Assembly: GCF_030127105.1 (NCBI RefSeq)
Contig: NZ_CP126161.1
Coordinates: forward strand, 1,736,001 to 1,800,000
From: Haloarcula pelagica
GTDB lineage: Archaea; Halobacteriota; Halobacteria; Halobacteriales; Haloarculaceae
Reading direction: 5' to 3'
DNA length: 64,000 nt
In this document: in pieces, positions 1-8,815 of the stretch
How positions within the stretch are numbered: the stretch's first letter is position 1
Layout of the letters: each line of letters begins with the position of its first letter
The notes under the pieces: generated by a model
What the model was told of the DNA's origin: nothing
Seen by the model: only the letters and a program-made list of their open reading frames with translations
Database searches by the model: none
Position numbers and translations under genes: made by a program

Positions 1-1248
1 GACGCGGTTGGGGTGGTCGGGATCGAGTTCGAACGACGCGCCGCGGTTCTGGAGGGTGAGGCCGGTGTCGCCGGCGACCAGTCCGCTGCCAAAGCCCATG
101 AAGAGAGAGTTGATAAAGGAGACGACGTTGCCGTCGCCGTCCGCGACGGTCAGCAGGACGGTGTCGGCGTCCTCCGCCGGCGAGTCGAGCATCCCCACTT
201 CGGGCGAGTCGATGGCCGCCTGGCCGATCTCGGCGGCCCGCTCGCGTGCCCACTCGGCGGAGTTCAGCGGCGGGATCGACTCGTAGTCGGGGTCGGTGAT
301 GTAGCGGTGGCCGTCGGTGAAGGCCAGTTTCGTCGCCTCCGCGAGCAGGTGGGTCCGCTCGACCGGATCGTCGGTCTCGGGGACGCCGAGCTGCTGGGCG
401 ACGTTCAGTGCCTCCAGCGCGACGAGTCCCTGGTTGTTCGGCGGCAGTTCGAACACCTCCGCGCCGTCGTAGGTGGTCGAGACGGGGTCGGGGTACTCGA
501 CGGTGAACGCCGCGAGGTCGGACTGATCGAGCAGGCCGCCGGCGTCCCGAACCGTCGCGACGATCTCGTCGGCGATTTCGCCCTCGTAGAACGGGTCGGC
601 GCCCTCGGCCGCGAGCGTCGCCAGAGTCGACCCGAGTTCGGGGAGCGCGACCGTCTCGCCCACCGACGGGGCGCGCTCGCCGTCGACGAGATACTGCTCG
701 CGGGCGGCGTCGTTCCGCAACGCCGGTTCACAGAGATCCCAGGCCGAGGCGATCACCTCGCTGACCGGGAACCCCTCGGTGGCGTAGTGGATGGCGTCGG
801 CGAGCACGTCTTCCAGGTCCAGCCGGCCGAAACGCTCGACGGTGGCCTCCCAGCCCCGGGGGGCACCGGGCACGGTCACCGCCAGCGGCCCGCGTTCGGG
901 CATCTCGGCGTCGGCGGGGTCGCCTCCCTGTTCCGCGGCGGCGGCCTCGCGGACCTGCTCCAGCGTGGCGGCCTCTGGCGCGCCGCCACAGGCCCGCATC
1001 GCGCCGATATCGCCGTCCGCCGTCCGATAGAGGGCGAAGGCGTCTCCACCCAGCCCGGTACTCATCGGTTCGACGACGTTGAGCGTCGCCGCCGTCGCGA
1101 CGGCCGCGTCGAAGGCGTTGCCCCCGTCCCGGAGGGTATCGATACCCGCCTGAGCGGCGAGTGGCTGGCTCGTCGCGACGACGCCGCGGGTCCCGTAGGC
1201 CGTCGACCGCCGGGAGTCGAACCGGTCGAGGTTCGGTTCGCTGTCCAT
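1..1248 (-). CDS. ggt: gamma-glutamyltransferase (3' end cut by window edge)
   Basis: Gamma-glutamyltransferase family Ntn-hydrolase, which moves or hydrolyses gamma-glutamyl groups of glutathione-like thiols or gamma-glutamyl peptides. The first 416 residues are present from an ATG, and the C-terminal part runs off the left edge. Family hallmarks are visible: GGNAFDAAVA near residue 42, an NNQG motif near 271, and the self-processing region around residue 363 (DTVLLTVADGDGNVVS), where Thr363 aligns with the nucleophilic Thr at which the precursor is cleaved. FGSGL and the following TGLTLQN match the start of the small subunit. No signal peptide is visible, so it is probably cytoplasmic. Family assignment is firm; the substrate in a haloarchaeon (gamma-glutamylcysteine is the known major thiol there) is inference. 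Confidence 0.93.
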   Translation of the reverse strand, partial: MDSEPNLDRFDSRRSTAYGTRGVVATSQPLAAQAGIDTLRDGGNAFDAAVATAATLNVVEPMSTGLGGDAFALYRTADGDIGAMRACGGAPEAATLEQVREAAAAEQGGDPADAEMPERGPLAVTVPGAPRGWEATVERFGRLDLEDVLADAIHYATEGFPVSEVIASAWDLCEPALRNDAAREQYLVDGERAPSVGETVALPELGSTLATLAAEGADPFYEGEIADEIVATVRDAGGLLDQSDLAAFTVEYPDPVSTTYDGAEVFELPPNNQGLVALEALNVAQQLGVPETDDPVERTHLLAEATKLAFTDGHRYITDPDYESIPPLNSAEWARERAAEIGQAAIDSPEVGMLDSPAEDADTVLLTVADGDGNVVSFINSLFMGFGSGLVAGDTGLTLQNRGASFELDPDHPNRV

Positions 1249-1285
1249 GGGGAGAGTGGCGGCGGCAGCCCGGAAAACGGTTGTG

Positions 1286-1711
1286 TCAGCAACAGGGCGA
1301 GGCGTCGTCCTCGGGCGGGTCGCCGCTCGCCGCGAACACCTGGTCGGTGATGCGGACCCAGAGGCCGTAGGCGTCCGAACCGTCCGTGAGGTACGTATCG
1401 ACACCGACCGCGTCGGCGATCCCGTCGAGCGCGGCTGTCCGGTCAGTCTCCTCGCGCATGCACGCTCTGACGACTCCCTCGTCGATGGCCGTCCGGAGCA
1501 TCTCGCGTTCCCGCTCGGCGAAGTCGGCGAGAGCGACGGTGTCGGCGTCGTCGGGCACCGAGTCGACGGGTGTGACGGCGAGTGCCGCATCGTGGGGCAG
1601 TCCGTCCCCGCCGAACGGGACACACTGCGTGAGTCGGCCCGCACAGCCCGCAGTCAGGGCCGAGGCGGCCCCGGCACCGGCCGCGAGAAACTGTCGACGG
1701 TCGAGTGACAT
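1286..1711 (-). CDS. small Tat-exported lipoprotein, function unknown
   Basis: A 141-residue protein with a twin-arginine signal at the N terminus (DRRQFLAAGAGAASALTAGC): RR at residues 5-6, a hydrophobic stretch, and a lipobox ending in Cys. It should therefore be exported folded by Tat and lipid-anchored outside the membrane, as is usual for haloarchaeal lipoproteins. The mature part is acidic, ends in a double cysteine, and matches no family I recognise. It lies 37 bp upstream of the gamma-glutamyltransferase on the same strand. A role linked to that gene is possible but unsupported. Confidence 0.8.
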   Translation of the reverse strand: MSLDRRQFLAAGAGAASALTAGCAGRLTQCVPFGGDGLPHDAALAVTPVDSVPDDADTVALADFAEREREMLRTAIDEGVVRACMREETDRTAALDGIADAVGVDTYLTDGSDAYGLWVRITDQVFAASGDPPEDDASPCC

Positions 1712-1774
1712 ATCCGGCTGTTCGCCTGGCTGGCGTAAGTGTCTCGTGGACAGTCAAACCGGGACTGAGTGTCG

Positions 1775-3070
1775 TCATGCCGCCCCGGCGTCCGTTCCGC
1801 GCCGGCCGCGGAGGGCGACCGCGAGCACCACGCCGACCAGTGGGAAGAGCGCCAGCCCCAGGAAGGTCCCGCCCTCGCCGACGGCCGACAGCAGGTAGCC
1901 CGACACCGCCGCGCCGGCCGCGCCGACGCCGAAGTTCGCCAGGTAGGTGTAGCCGTACGACAGCCCCCGGTCACCCGCCGGACTGACCTCCGCGATGGTC
2001 GCCTGATACAGCGGCTGGATGGCGAACAACAGGAAGCCAAGCACCGCGCTGACCGCAAGCAGCGGGCCGACGCCGGCCTCGGCCGCCGGGACGAACAGGA
2101 CGCCGACGACACAGAGCCCCGCGAAGACGCCGGCGAGGCCGGTCGTCACCGGTACCCTGTCGGTGAGTTTTCCGCCGACGTACTGGCCGCCGATCCCGAC
2201 CACGAGCAGCCCCGTGTAGATGTAGTACGCCAGGTCGAACTCCTCGGCCATGGCGCTGCCGGGCTCGAACAGCCGGACGTACTCGGTGACACTGGGGAGG
2301 TACCCACTCAACACGTCGGGGAGGAACGTGAGCGTCCCCCGGTAGAACAGTCCGTTCATCGCGACGACGCCGAGCGCCAGCGCGAAGCCGGCGGTGAACA
2401 GCGTCCGGGAGTCGGCCAGAAACGCCGACAGGGACGCGGGTGCGTCGGTCTCCTCGGTCGTCGCTGCGTCGTCCTCGCCCGCCCCGTCCTCGGTCCCCCC
2501 GTCGGCGCTGACGGCCGCCGTCGCGTCGAACTCCGCGGTGAGGGCGACGCCGACCGCCAGGACCGCCGGGATCGCGAGCAGCGCGGCGACCAGCCGCCAG
2601 TCGAAGACGAGCAACAGGAGCGCGGTCGCGAGCGGGCCGAGCGCGATCCCGGCGTTGCCGGCCATCCCGTGATAGGCGAAGCCGGTCCCGCGGTCGTGGA
2701 CCCCGGTCGAGATGAGCGACAGGCCGGCGGGGTGGTAGACACTGGCTGCCAGTCCCCACACCCCCAGCGCGAGCGCGATCGTCGGGACGTTCGGGGCGAG
2801 ACTCACCAACAGGAACGATCCACCCATCCCCAGGAGACAGCCGACGACGAGCCACTGCGGGCCGTATCGGTCGGCCAGCACCCCGCCGGGGAGCGCACCG
2901 GCCCCGAACAGGCCGTACCCGACGGCGACCACCGATCCGAGTGTCGCCGTCGTCACCGGGAACTCGGTGAGCCAGACGAGCACGAGAATCGGGATCGACA
3001 GCTCGTAGGTGTGGACGACGGCGTGTGACAGTCCGGTAAAGGCGACGATGGCGCGATCGTTCTCTCGCAT
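1775..3070 (-). CDS. MFS transporter
   Basis: Major facilitator superfamily permease of 431 residues with about twelve hydrophobic segments in two halves. The halves are separated by an acidic cytoplasmic loop around residues 190-215 that is rich in Asp, Glu, Thr and Ala. The loop after the second helix contains GGVLADRYGPQ, the usual MFS motif A variant between helices 2 and 3. The substrate cannot be read from sequence; the overall style (short loops, no glycosylphosphate motif) resembles drug or metabolite efflux members. ATG start. It lies alone between the lipoprotein and a small membrane protein, so context does not help. Confidence 0.88.
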   Translation of the reverse strand: MRENDRAIVAFTGLSHAVVHTYELSIPILVLVWLTEFPVTTATLGSVVAVGYGLFGAGALPGGVLADRYGPQWLVVGCLLGMGGSFLLVSLAPNVPTIALALGVWGLAASVYHPAGLSLISTGVHDRGTGFAYHGMAGNAGIALGPLATALLLLVFDWRLVAALLAIPAVLAVGVALTAEFDATAAVSADGGTEDGAGEDDAATTEETDAPASLSAFLADSRTLFTAGFALALGVVAMNGLFYRGTLTFLPDVLSGYLPSVTEYVRLFEPGSAMAEEFDLAYYIYTGLLVVGIGGQYVGGKLTDRVPVTTGLAGVFAGLCVVGVLFVPAAEAGVGPLLAVSAVLGFLLFAIQPLYQATIAEVSPAGDRGLSYGYTYLANFGVGAAGAAVSGYLLSAVGEGGTFLGLALFPLVGVVLAVALRGRRGTDAGAA

Positions 3071-3120
3071 CCGATACCGGGAGGGAACGGGCGAAGGCGG
3101 TTAACGGTTTCCGGACCGGC

Positions 3121-3513
3121 TCAGACGAGCCCGAAGATGTTGTTGAGCGCGATGCCAAGCACCGCCGCGAAGGTGAAGTGCAACACCACGAGCGGCGCGG
3201 TCGAGCGGCCCGAGAGACGGTAGACGGCACTGATCGCGATGCCGTCGGCCAGCATCGTCACGAGGACGACGACCAGCACGCCCAGGCTCGGGGAGACGAT
3301 ACCGCTCTGGAGGCCGTACTGCTGGAGCAACAGCGAGACGATCGCGGGGACGATCGCGGCCTTGGCCGCGAGCTGGCTGGGGACCTCGCCGATGAAGAAC
3401 GTCGCCGCCAGGTGGAGAGTGGCGGCGTAGAACAGCCACGTGACGAGCAGCGTGACGACCACCGCCAGCAGTCCGCCGCCGGTCAGTCCCGACGGGCCGG
3501 CCTGAAGCAACAT
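3121..3513 (-). CDS. four-helix membrane protein, haloarchaeal, unknown function
   Basis: A 130-residue integral membrane protein with four predicted transmembrane segments (roughly residues 13-33, 42-62, 74-94 and 107-127). There are few charged residues and no catalytic motif that I recognise. It begins with ATG and is followed after 50 bp by the MFS gene on the same strand, so co-transcription is possible. It looks like a conserved haloarchaeal membrane family rather than a spurious reading frame, because hydrophobic residues fall regularly in this frame and the codon third positions are GC-rich. Confidence 0.75.
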   Translation of the reverse strand: MLLQAGPSGLTGGGLLAVVVTLLVTWLFYAATLHLAATFFIGEVPSQLAAKAAIVPAIVSLLLQQYGLQSGIVSPSLGVLVVVLVTMLADGIAISAVYRLSGRSTAPLVVLHFTFAAVLGIALNNIFGLV

Positions 3514-3621
3514 GTTCCACTGTGGGGCCGCGCGGCGCTTGTGCGTTGTGTTTCAGCGGGATCGGTGTGAGACACCGGCCCCGGGAGTCGGTGCCGTCCG
3601 GAGCGACGATCGGCCGGTCGA

Positions 3622-4185
3622 TCAGTCGGTCAACAGCCCGAGGTCGTCGAGCCGGGAGACGATCTGATCGACGGCCTTCTCGGCGTCCTCGGGCTCCTTG
3701 CCGCCGGTGATGACCAGCTTGCCCGACCCGAACAGCAGCGCGACCACGTCGGGTTCGTCGAGGCGGTAGACCAGCCCGGGGAACTGCTCGGGCTCGTACT
3801 CGATGTTCTCGAGCCCCAGCCCGACCGCGATAGCGTTGAGGTTGAGGTTCTCGCCCAGGTCCGCGCTGGTGACGATGTTCTGGACGACGATCTCGGGCTC
3901 CTCGTCGACCTGGATGTTCAGCTCGCGGAGCTTGTCGAAGACGATCCGTAGACTCTGGTGGACATCCTCGGTGGATTTCGCGCCGGTACAGACGATCTTG
4001 CCCGAGCGGAAGATCAGCGCCGCCGATTTGGGGTCCTGGGTGCGGTAGACGAGGCCGGGGAACTGCTCTGGGTCGTAATCCGCCCCTTCGAGGTCCATCG
4101 CCACACTCTGGAGGTCGAGCTCCTGACCGATTCCAGTCGAGGCGACGACGTTTTCGATGTTGATGGTCTCCTTGGGGTCAGCCAT
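3622..4185 (-). CDS. tbp: TATA-box-binding protein TBP
   Basis: Archaeal general transcription factor that binds the TATA box and recruits TFB and RNA polymerase. The 187-residue protein is made of two pseudo-repeats of about 90 residues. Each has the signature block EQFPGLVYR (near residues 40 and 130) followed by a LIFxSGKIVxTGAK-type strand (AALIFRSGKIVCTGAK, then ALLFGSGKLVITGGK). This twofold repeat forms the saddle-shaped DNA-binding fold. Length is normal. The acidic C terminus is short. The gene has its own AT-rich promoter just upstream. Haloarchaea usually have several TBP paralogues, so this may be one of a set. Confidence 0.97.
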   Translation of the reverse strand: MADPKETINIENVVASTGIGQELDLQSVAMDLEGADYDPEQFPGLVYRTQDPKSAALIFRSGKIVCTGAKSTEDVHQSLRIVFDKLRELNIQVDEEPEIVVQNIVTSADLGENLNLNAIAVGLGLENIEYEPEQFPGLVYRLDEPDVVALLFGSGKLVITGGKEPEDAEKAVDQIVSRLDDLGLLTD

Positions 4186-4203
4186 ATCTCGATTTAAACC
4201 TCG

Positions 4204-4220
4204 TATTTAAGGCTTATAAA
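4204..4220 (-). promoter_or_regulatory. tbp promoter (TATA box)
   Basis: Read on the minus strand, TTTATAAG at 4213-4220 lies about 28-35 bp upstream of the tbp ATG (4185). A second AT-rich element (CTTAAATA, 4204-4211) follows. The spacing implies a very short or absent leader, as for most haloarchaeal mRNAs. Confidence 0.6.
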
Positions 4221-4323
4221 GGTTCATGCCATCGATGACAGGTCGGCCAGTGGAAACGTCATTCTGTTGACTGCTGAGCCGGGGACCGGCACGCTCATAC
4301 GCGCCGGGAGACAGCACTCGGGC

Positions 4324-5360
4324 GTGTACGTCCTCGAACTCGGCGGCCAGGACGACGCGTTCGCGGCCCGCGAAGCGGCCAGCGGGGCGAGCGGCGTCGA
4401 GCGGATCGGGCCGGGCTGGCCACCGCACGCGGGATCACCGACCGAGTGGGCCACCTCGCGCTGACTCACCGCGCCTGCGAACTGGTCGGGACCGGCGACC
4501 CGGACATCGACAGCGCACGCGCCGTGCTCACGTCGGCACCGCTCGACCGCGAGGGGACCGTCGCCGTGCGCGCGGTCGACGTTCGTGGCACCACCGGCGT
4601 CGACACACAGCGCGCGGAGCGCGAACTCGGCGGGGTACTCACCGGGCAGGGCTTCGCCGTCGACCTGGAGACCCCCGACAACGTCCTGTACGCCTACTTC
4701 ACCGATCCCGCGGGCGACGAGGAGTCGAACGAGAGCGAGGGCGCGGCCTGCTGTGCGGTCGGGTGGCTGGCCGTCGAGAGCCACCGCGATTTCGGCGGTC
4801 GCCGGCCGACCGACCGGCCGTTCTTCCAGCCGGGTAGTATGGCGCCCCTGGAGGCCCGCGCGCTCGTCAACATCGCCGGTGCCCGCCCGGGCGCGACCGT
4901 CCTGGACCCGATGTGTGGCACCGGCGGCGTCCTCCTGGAGGCCGGCCTCCTGGGCGCCAGCGTGCTCGGCGGCGACGCACAGCGGAAGATGGTCGCGGGG
5001 AGCCGGAAGAACCTCCGGCACGTCCTCGACGGCGACGGCCACCCCGGCCGGGACGACTACCCTGAACCGGGTCGCTGGGACCTCTTCCGGTCGGACGCGG
5101 CCTCGCTCCCGCTCCCGGACGGCGCCGTCGACGCGGTCGTCTTCGACGCGCCCTACGGCCGCCAGTCCCGCATCGAGGGCGACCTCGCGCCGCTCGTCTC
5201 GGGCGCGCTCGCGGAGGCCCGCCGGGTCGCACCGCGGTGTGTCGTCGTCGCCGACCGCGACTGGAGCGACGCCGCAGTGGACGCCGGCTGGACCGTCACC
5301 GACCGGTTCGAACGGCGCGTCCACCGGTCGCTGGTCCGGCACGTCCACGTCCTCTCGTGA
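4324..5360 (+). pseudogene. trmG10: tRNA (guanine-10-N2)-dimethyltransferase Trm-G10, frameshifted near residue 31
   Basis: THUMP plus SAM-methyltransferase enzyme that dimethylates G10 of tRNA. The N terminus starts at a GTG (VYVLELGGQDDAFAAREA), matching the usual start of haloarchaeal homologues. That frame stops at 4464, and the rest of the protein (GLATARGITDRVGHLAL onward) continues in the next frame to 5360. Restoring one C at about 4416 (GGGCTGG to GGGCCTGG) joins both parts into about 345 residues, the normal family length. Downstream motifs are intact: MCGTGGVLLEA (SAM-binding motif I) and the catalytic DAPYG (family motif [ND]-x-PYG). This is either a sequencing error or a recent single-base deletion. 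If real, translation from the GTG at 4446 would give a 304-residue protein lacking the start of the THUMP domain. Confidence 0.85.
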
Positions 5361-5390
5361 CACCACAGACGCGGCTGCTGTCGAACCGCC

Positions 5391-5933
5391 TCACTCGCCG
5401 CGTAAAACCGCAAGCGCCCGGTCGCTGTCGCCGTCCATCCGTTCGAGCAGCGACCGCGCCCGGTCGCGCGCGTCGCCGTCGGGCGTGACCAGCACCATCC
5501 CCTCGTCCGGTTGGCCGTAGACGACACTCCCGGACGGGGGCACGGCGAGCACCGCCGGCAGCGCCGCCAGATCCTCCTCGCCGTCGACGACGAGCAGCGT
5601 CGTCCCGTCGTCGTCGAGTCCGGCCCGGAGCGCGGCGAGCAGCTCCTCGGTCAGCGTCGCCGCCGGGTTCTCGACGGTCACCTCGCGGTCGAACCCGTCG
5701 ACGGCGGCCTCGACCGCCTCGTCGACCGCGCTGCGGTGGGTCCGGCCGTCGACCAGTGCCACGTCGGGCGTCCGGTCGGCTTCGAGCAGGTGGTACGTGA
5801 CGATGTCGCCGACCGCGACGATCGGGTCGCCGGCGTCGGCAAGCAGCGCCGCTGTGTCGGTGTAGATCGGCCCCAGTGGCTCCTTGAGTGCCGTCCGGAG
5901 CGCCGCCGGGAGTTCGAGAACGACGGTTGCCAC
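5391..5933 (-). CDS. GTP-dependent dephospho-CoA kinase (DUF359 family)
   Basis: A 180-residue protein of the archaeal DUF359/COG1909 family, whose characterised members use GTP to phosphorylate dephospho-CoA in the last step of coenzyme A synthesis. The family blocks are visible: an N-terminal PAALRTALKEPLGPIY, then VGDIVTYHLLE and DVALVDGRTHR (putative nucleotide and acidic active-site region), then GLDDDGTTLLVVDGEEDLAALPAVL and GSVVYGQPDEGMVLV. Start is GTG at 5933, one base after the spt4 stop codon, so it is the last gene of the aIF2-gamma/rpoE operon, as in many euryarchaea. Functional assignment rests on family knowledge. Confidence 0.88.
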   Translation of the reverse strand: MATVVLELPAALRTALKEPLGPIYTDTAALLADAGDPIVAVGDIVTYHLLEADRTPDVALVDGRTHRSAVDEAVEAAVDGFDREVTVENPAATLTEELLAALRAGLDDDGTTLLVVDGEEDLAALPAVLAVPPSGSVVYGQPDEGMVLVTPDGDARDRARSLLERMDGDSDRALAVLRGE

Positions 5934-5934
5934 G

Positions 5935-6132
5935 TTAGCGGACCTTCAGCGCGTACTGGCCCGGCTTCGTCACTTCCATCTCTTTGGCGATGTCGGACTT
6001 CTCGGGGTGGGCGATGACGACGTAGCCAGCCCAGTCCTCGGTCAGCGAGGTACCGCCACAGGCCTCACACTGACTCTCGATTTCGGCGCCCTGGACGCGG
6101 TGACAGTCCCGGCAGACGAGTCGGTCCGCCAT
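5935..6132 (-). CDS. spt4: transcription elongation factor Spt4 (RpoE'')
   Basis: A 65-residue zinc-ribbon protein with two CxxC knuckles (CRDC and CEAC), the archaeal Spt4, formerly called RNA polymerase subunit E''. It pairs with Spt5 on elongating RNA polymerase and increases processivity. The length and the C-terminal VVIAHPEKSDIAKEM segment, which forms the Spt5-contacting sheet, fit the family. ATG at 6132 overlaps the TGA of rpoE1 by one base, so the two are translationally coupled. Confidence 0.95.
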   Translation of the reverse strand: MADRLVCRDCHRVQGAEIESQCEACGGTSLTEDWAGYVVIAHPEKSDIAKEMEVTKPGQYALKVR

Positions 6133-6710
6133 CAGCTCTCACCGGCTTCCGCCGCTGCTTCGCGTTTCTCGCGCTCCTCTTGGAGCCAGCCGTGCTTGCC
6201 CAGGCCGACCTGTTTGGCCGTCAGCCCGATCTTGGAGTCGCGGGGGTTGCGCTCGTCGATGCTCTTGGTGACGATGCGGGCCCGGACGGCGTCGCCCTCG
6301 GCCAGGATTCGGTTGGACTCGCGGGAGGCGAGTTGGTTGTTCTCCTCGTCGTACGCGAGATATTCGTCGGAGATCTGGGAGACGTGCAGCAGGCCGTCGA
6401 CGGGGCCGATGCCGACGAAGGCACCGAAGTTGACGACTTCGACGACCTCGCCGTCGACGACTTCCTGCATCTGTGGATCGAACGTCAGCGCGTCGAACTC
6501 GGCCTCGTAGTAGACGCCGGGTTTGTTGGGCAGGACGGCCCCGTCACCGATGTCGTGGACTTCGATGACCGAGACGACGCTGCCGACATCCTCGTCCATC
6601 CGTCCCTCGAGTTTGTCCTGCAGGAGCTTCTTGACGAGATCCGGACTAACGTCTGCCAGATGCCGTGGTGGAACTTCGACCGTATCGCGGAGGCGTACCC
6701 GTTTGTACAT
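6132..6710 (-). CDS. rpoE1: DNA-directed RNA polymerase subunit E' (Rpo7)
   Basis: Subunit Rpo7/RpoE', which forms the polymerase stalk with Rpo4 (RpoF). The N-terminal tip domain (MYKRVRLRDTVEVPPRHL onward, residues 1-80) is followed by an S1 RNA-binding domain at about residues 80-165, containing GEVVEVVNFGAFVGIGPVDGLLHVSQI. The 192-residue length is normal, with a charged C-terminal tail. It sits between the PIN gene and spt4, in the order conserved in many euryarchaea. ATG start. Confidence 0.97.
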   Translation of the reverse strand: MYKRVRLRDTVEVPPRHLADVSPDLVKKLLQDKLEGRMDEDVGSVVSVIEVHDIGDGAVLPNKPGVYYEAEFDALTFDPQMQEVVDGEVVEVVNFGAFVGIGPVDGLLHVSQISDEYLAYDEENNQLASRESNRILAEGDAVRARIVTKSIDERNPRDSKIGLTAKQVGLGKHGWLQEEREKREAAAEAGES

Positions 6711-6713
6711 GTG

Positions 6714-7121
6714 TTATGGTTGAGTGATACCCAGTTTGTTCTTGCCCCGTAAACTAATTACCGGAACGCCTGCGTCGAGCAGGCGGCGTTTCAGGGGTTT
6801 GTCGTTCGTGACTGCGTGTGTCGCGTCGTCGCTGCGTGCCAGTTCCAGCACCGCGTCGTCGGCGTAGTCGGCGTCGGTCCGCCGGATCGAACACCGATCG
6901 AGCAGGTCCCGGCCGACCGCCGCCGCGGTCGCCTCGGCGCCGGCGCCGTCGGCGAGTTTGTCCAGTTCTGCACGGACTGCCTCGGGGACGACGTAGGCGA
7001 CTGCGCTGGCGTCGTCGGCCGAGCGGTCGATCGTCTCGCGGACGACCCGGTCGAGTTCCTCGAACAGTCTGAGGTCACACTCGACCGGCATCATGAGTGC
7101 GTTGGTGTCCAGCACGATCAT
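6714..7121 (-). CDS. PIN-domain ribonuclease-like protein (Fcf1/UPF0129-like)
   Basis: PIN-domain protein of 135 residues. The N-terminal VLDTNALMMP carries the first catalytic Asp, and further acidic residues occur in the middle (ADYADDAVLELA) and at the C-terminal VTNDKPLKRRLLDAGVPVISLRGKNKLG. This resembles the Fcf1/Utp24-like PIN proteins found beside aIF2-gamma and rpoE' in archaea, which are thought to act in rRNA or tRNA processing. I chose the ATG at 7121, which overlaps the aIF2-gamma stop codon by one base (TGATG); a TTG one codon upstream is also possible. It is not a vapC toxin: there is no antitoxin gene and the context is an information-processing operon. Confidence 0.88.
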   Translation of the reverse strand: MIVLDTNALMMPVECDLRLFEELDRVVRETIDRSADDASAVAYVVPEAVRAELDKLADGAGAEATAAAVGRDLLDRCSIRRTDADYADDAVLELARSDDATHAVTNDKPLKRRLLDAGVPVISLRGKNKLGITQP

Positions 7122-8350
7122 CAACGCAGCGTCCCGACACCGATGAGTCGCCAGCGCGCGCCGACACGGCGGTTGATGGCGATCTTCGCACCGGATTCGG
7201 CACAGACGGGCCGTTTGAGCGCGACCTCACACTCCCCGTCCCGGGCGCTGGTGACCGAGCCGACCGTCGTGGCCGTCCCGATGGTCAACATGAGCGGTTC
7301 GCCGGTCGAGATCTGTTCGACCTCGCCACCCTCGTCGCCGACGATCCGTTCGAGCAGGTCCACGTCCATCGTGAACTGTTCGCGGGTCGGCGGGAGCGTG
7401 CCCTCCGGGCCGGCGACCTGGCCGGCCAGGGCGTCGCCCTTGGTGATCGCGGGGTCGAGTCCGGTTCCGACGCCCAGTAGCCCGCCGGGGGTGACCGTGT
7501 CGACGAAGTCCCCGCCCGATTGCAGCGAGCGAACGTCGGTGGTCACCGGCCGCCACTCGGTCTTGCCGCCCTCCTCGACCTCGCGGCCGGGCCGGAGTTC
7601 GATCTCGTCGTCGACTTCGAGTTGGCCCTGGACGAGCGAGCCGCCCAGCACGCCGCCCATCAGGTCCTCCCAGGTAGTGCCCGGGCGGTTGATGTCGAAC
7701 GAGCGCGCGACCATCATGCGCGGGTCGGCGTCGGGGTCGCGCTCGGGCGTCGGGATCTCCTGCTCGATGGCGTCGATGAGCAGGTCGATGTTGGCCTCCT
7801 GCTGGGCGCTGATCGGGACGATGGGGGCGTCCTCTGCGACGGTCCCCTCGACGAACTCCTGGATCTGCTCGTAGTTGCGCATCGCCTGGTCCTGGTCGAC
7901 GAGGTCGACCTTGTTCTGGGCGATGACGATGTTGTCGATACCGATGATGTCGAGCGCCATCAGGTGTTCTTCGGTCTGTGCCTGCGGGACGGGTTCGGTC
8001 GCGGAGACGACCAGGACCGCACCGTCCATGATCGCTGCGCCCGACAGCATCGTGGCCATCAGCGTCTCGTGGCCGGGGGCGTCGACGAACGACACCGTTC
8101 GGAGGTGGTCGGTGTCGACATCGTGGTCCTCGCAGTGTTCTTCGACGGTGAACGCCTCGGGCTCCTCGGCCTCGGGACAGCGACGGAACGTCGCGTCCGC
8201 GTAGCCGAGCCGGATAGAGATACCGCGTTTCATCTCCTCGGAGTGCTGGTCGGTCCACTCACCTGAGAGCGCCTGGACGAGCGTGGTCTTGCCGTGGTCG
8301 ACGTGGCCGACGAGTCCGATGTTCACCTCCGGTTGTTTGTTCGATGTCAT
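7121..8350 (-). CDS. eif2g: translation initiation factor aIF2 subunit gamma
   Basis: GTPase subunit of archaeal initiation factor 2, which carries initiator Met-tRNA to the small ribosomal subunit. G1 is GHVDHGKTT near residue 15, DAPGHE is the G3 motif, and NKVDLV is the G4 motif. EF-Tu-like domains II and III follow. The segment after switch I contains a Cys knuckle ([21 protein letters not shown]), a degenerate form of the zinc knuckle of this family. The 409-residue length is normal. First gene of the five-gene operon aIF2-gamma, PIN, rpoE1, spt4, dephospho-CoA kinase; each junction overlaps or is separated by only a few bases. Confidence 0.97.
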   Translation of the reverse strand: MTSNKQPEVNIGLVGHVDHGKTTLVQALSGEWTDQHSEEMKRGISIRLGYADATFRRCPEAEEPEAFTVEEHCEDHDVDTDHLRTVSFVDAPGHETLMATMLSGAAIMDGAVLVVSATEPVPQAQTEEHLMALDIIGIDNIVIAQNKVDLVDQDQAMRNYEQIQEFVEGTVAEDAPIVPISAQQEANIDLLIDAIEQEIPTPERDPDADPRMMVARSFDINRPGTTWEDLMGGVLGGSLVQGQLEVDDEIELRPGREVEEGGKTEWRPVTTDVRSLQSGGDFVDTVTPGGLLGVGTGLDPAITKGDALAGQVAGPEGTLPPTREQFTMDVDLLERIVGDEGGEVEQISTGEPLMLTIGTATTVGSVTSARDGECEVALKRPVCAESGAKIAINRRVGARWRLIGVGTLR

Positions 8351-8460
8351 GTCGGGAGTAATCGTGGTGGGAAGTTCGCCGCCTGCGGGTGATAAACCTA
8401 CTGTTCTGCACGCGCGAGAGCCACGATCGCCCCACGTGCGGCCGACCCGCCGTGTCGCTC

Positions 8461-8766
8461 TCAGGCCGCCAGGGCGTCGGCGTCGGCCGCGGCGGCCACC
8501 GGGATCAGGAAGCTCACCGGTCCAAGTTCGGGGACCGTCACCGCGACCACCACGGCGAGGCCGATCCCCCCGACGAACCAGCCCACGCCGCGGGCGATCT
8601 CGCCGAGAGAGACGTGACCGACGCCCGTGATCAGCAGCGCGCGGAGCGCCGCCAGCCTAGCGCTCTTGGAGGCGTCGCCCGCGTCGGATCCGAGGCCGGT
8701 CTGACAGTTCGGACAGCGCAGCGCCACGCCGTCGAGTTTCACACCGTGGTCGGGCGACCCGCTCAT
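8461..8766 (-). CDS. zinc-ribbon membrane protein, unknown function
   Basis: A 101-residue protein starting at the ATG at 8766. It has one CxxC knuckle near the N terminus ([11 protein letters not shown]), a short polar stretch, and two hydrophobic segments at about residues 50-75 and 78-95. Only one knuckle is visible, so zinc binding would need a partner or dimer. Small haloarchaeal membrane proteins of this layout are common and uncharacterised. No operon partner is evident. Confidence 0.65.
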   Translation of the reverse strand: MSGSPDHGVKLDGVALRCPNCQTGLGSDAGDASKSARLAALRALLITGVGHVSLGEIARGVGWFVGGIGLAVVVAVTVPELGPVSFLIPVAAAADADALAA

Positions 8767-8815
8767 CGTACGGGTCCGTCGACAGCCCGAATGAACTGCT
8801 TTCTGTCCCGCGGTG

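Noticed and set aside
13-1350. Long plus-strand open frame opposite the gamma-glutamyltransferase gene
   Set aside because: It is the antisense shadow of that gene: Arg/Gly/Val-rich with no motif, whereas the minus strand reads as a clear enzyme.
6714-7121. VapC-type toxin of a toxin-antitoxin pair
   Set aside because: No antitoxin gene is adjacent, and the neighbours are aIF2-gamma and rpoE', the usual place of a housekeeping PIN protein.
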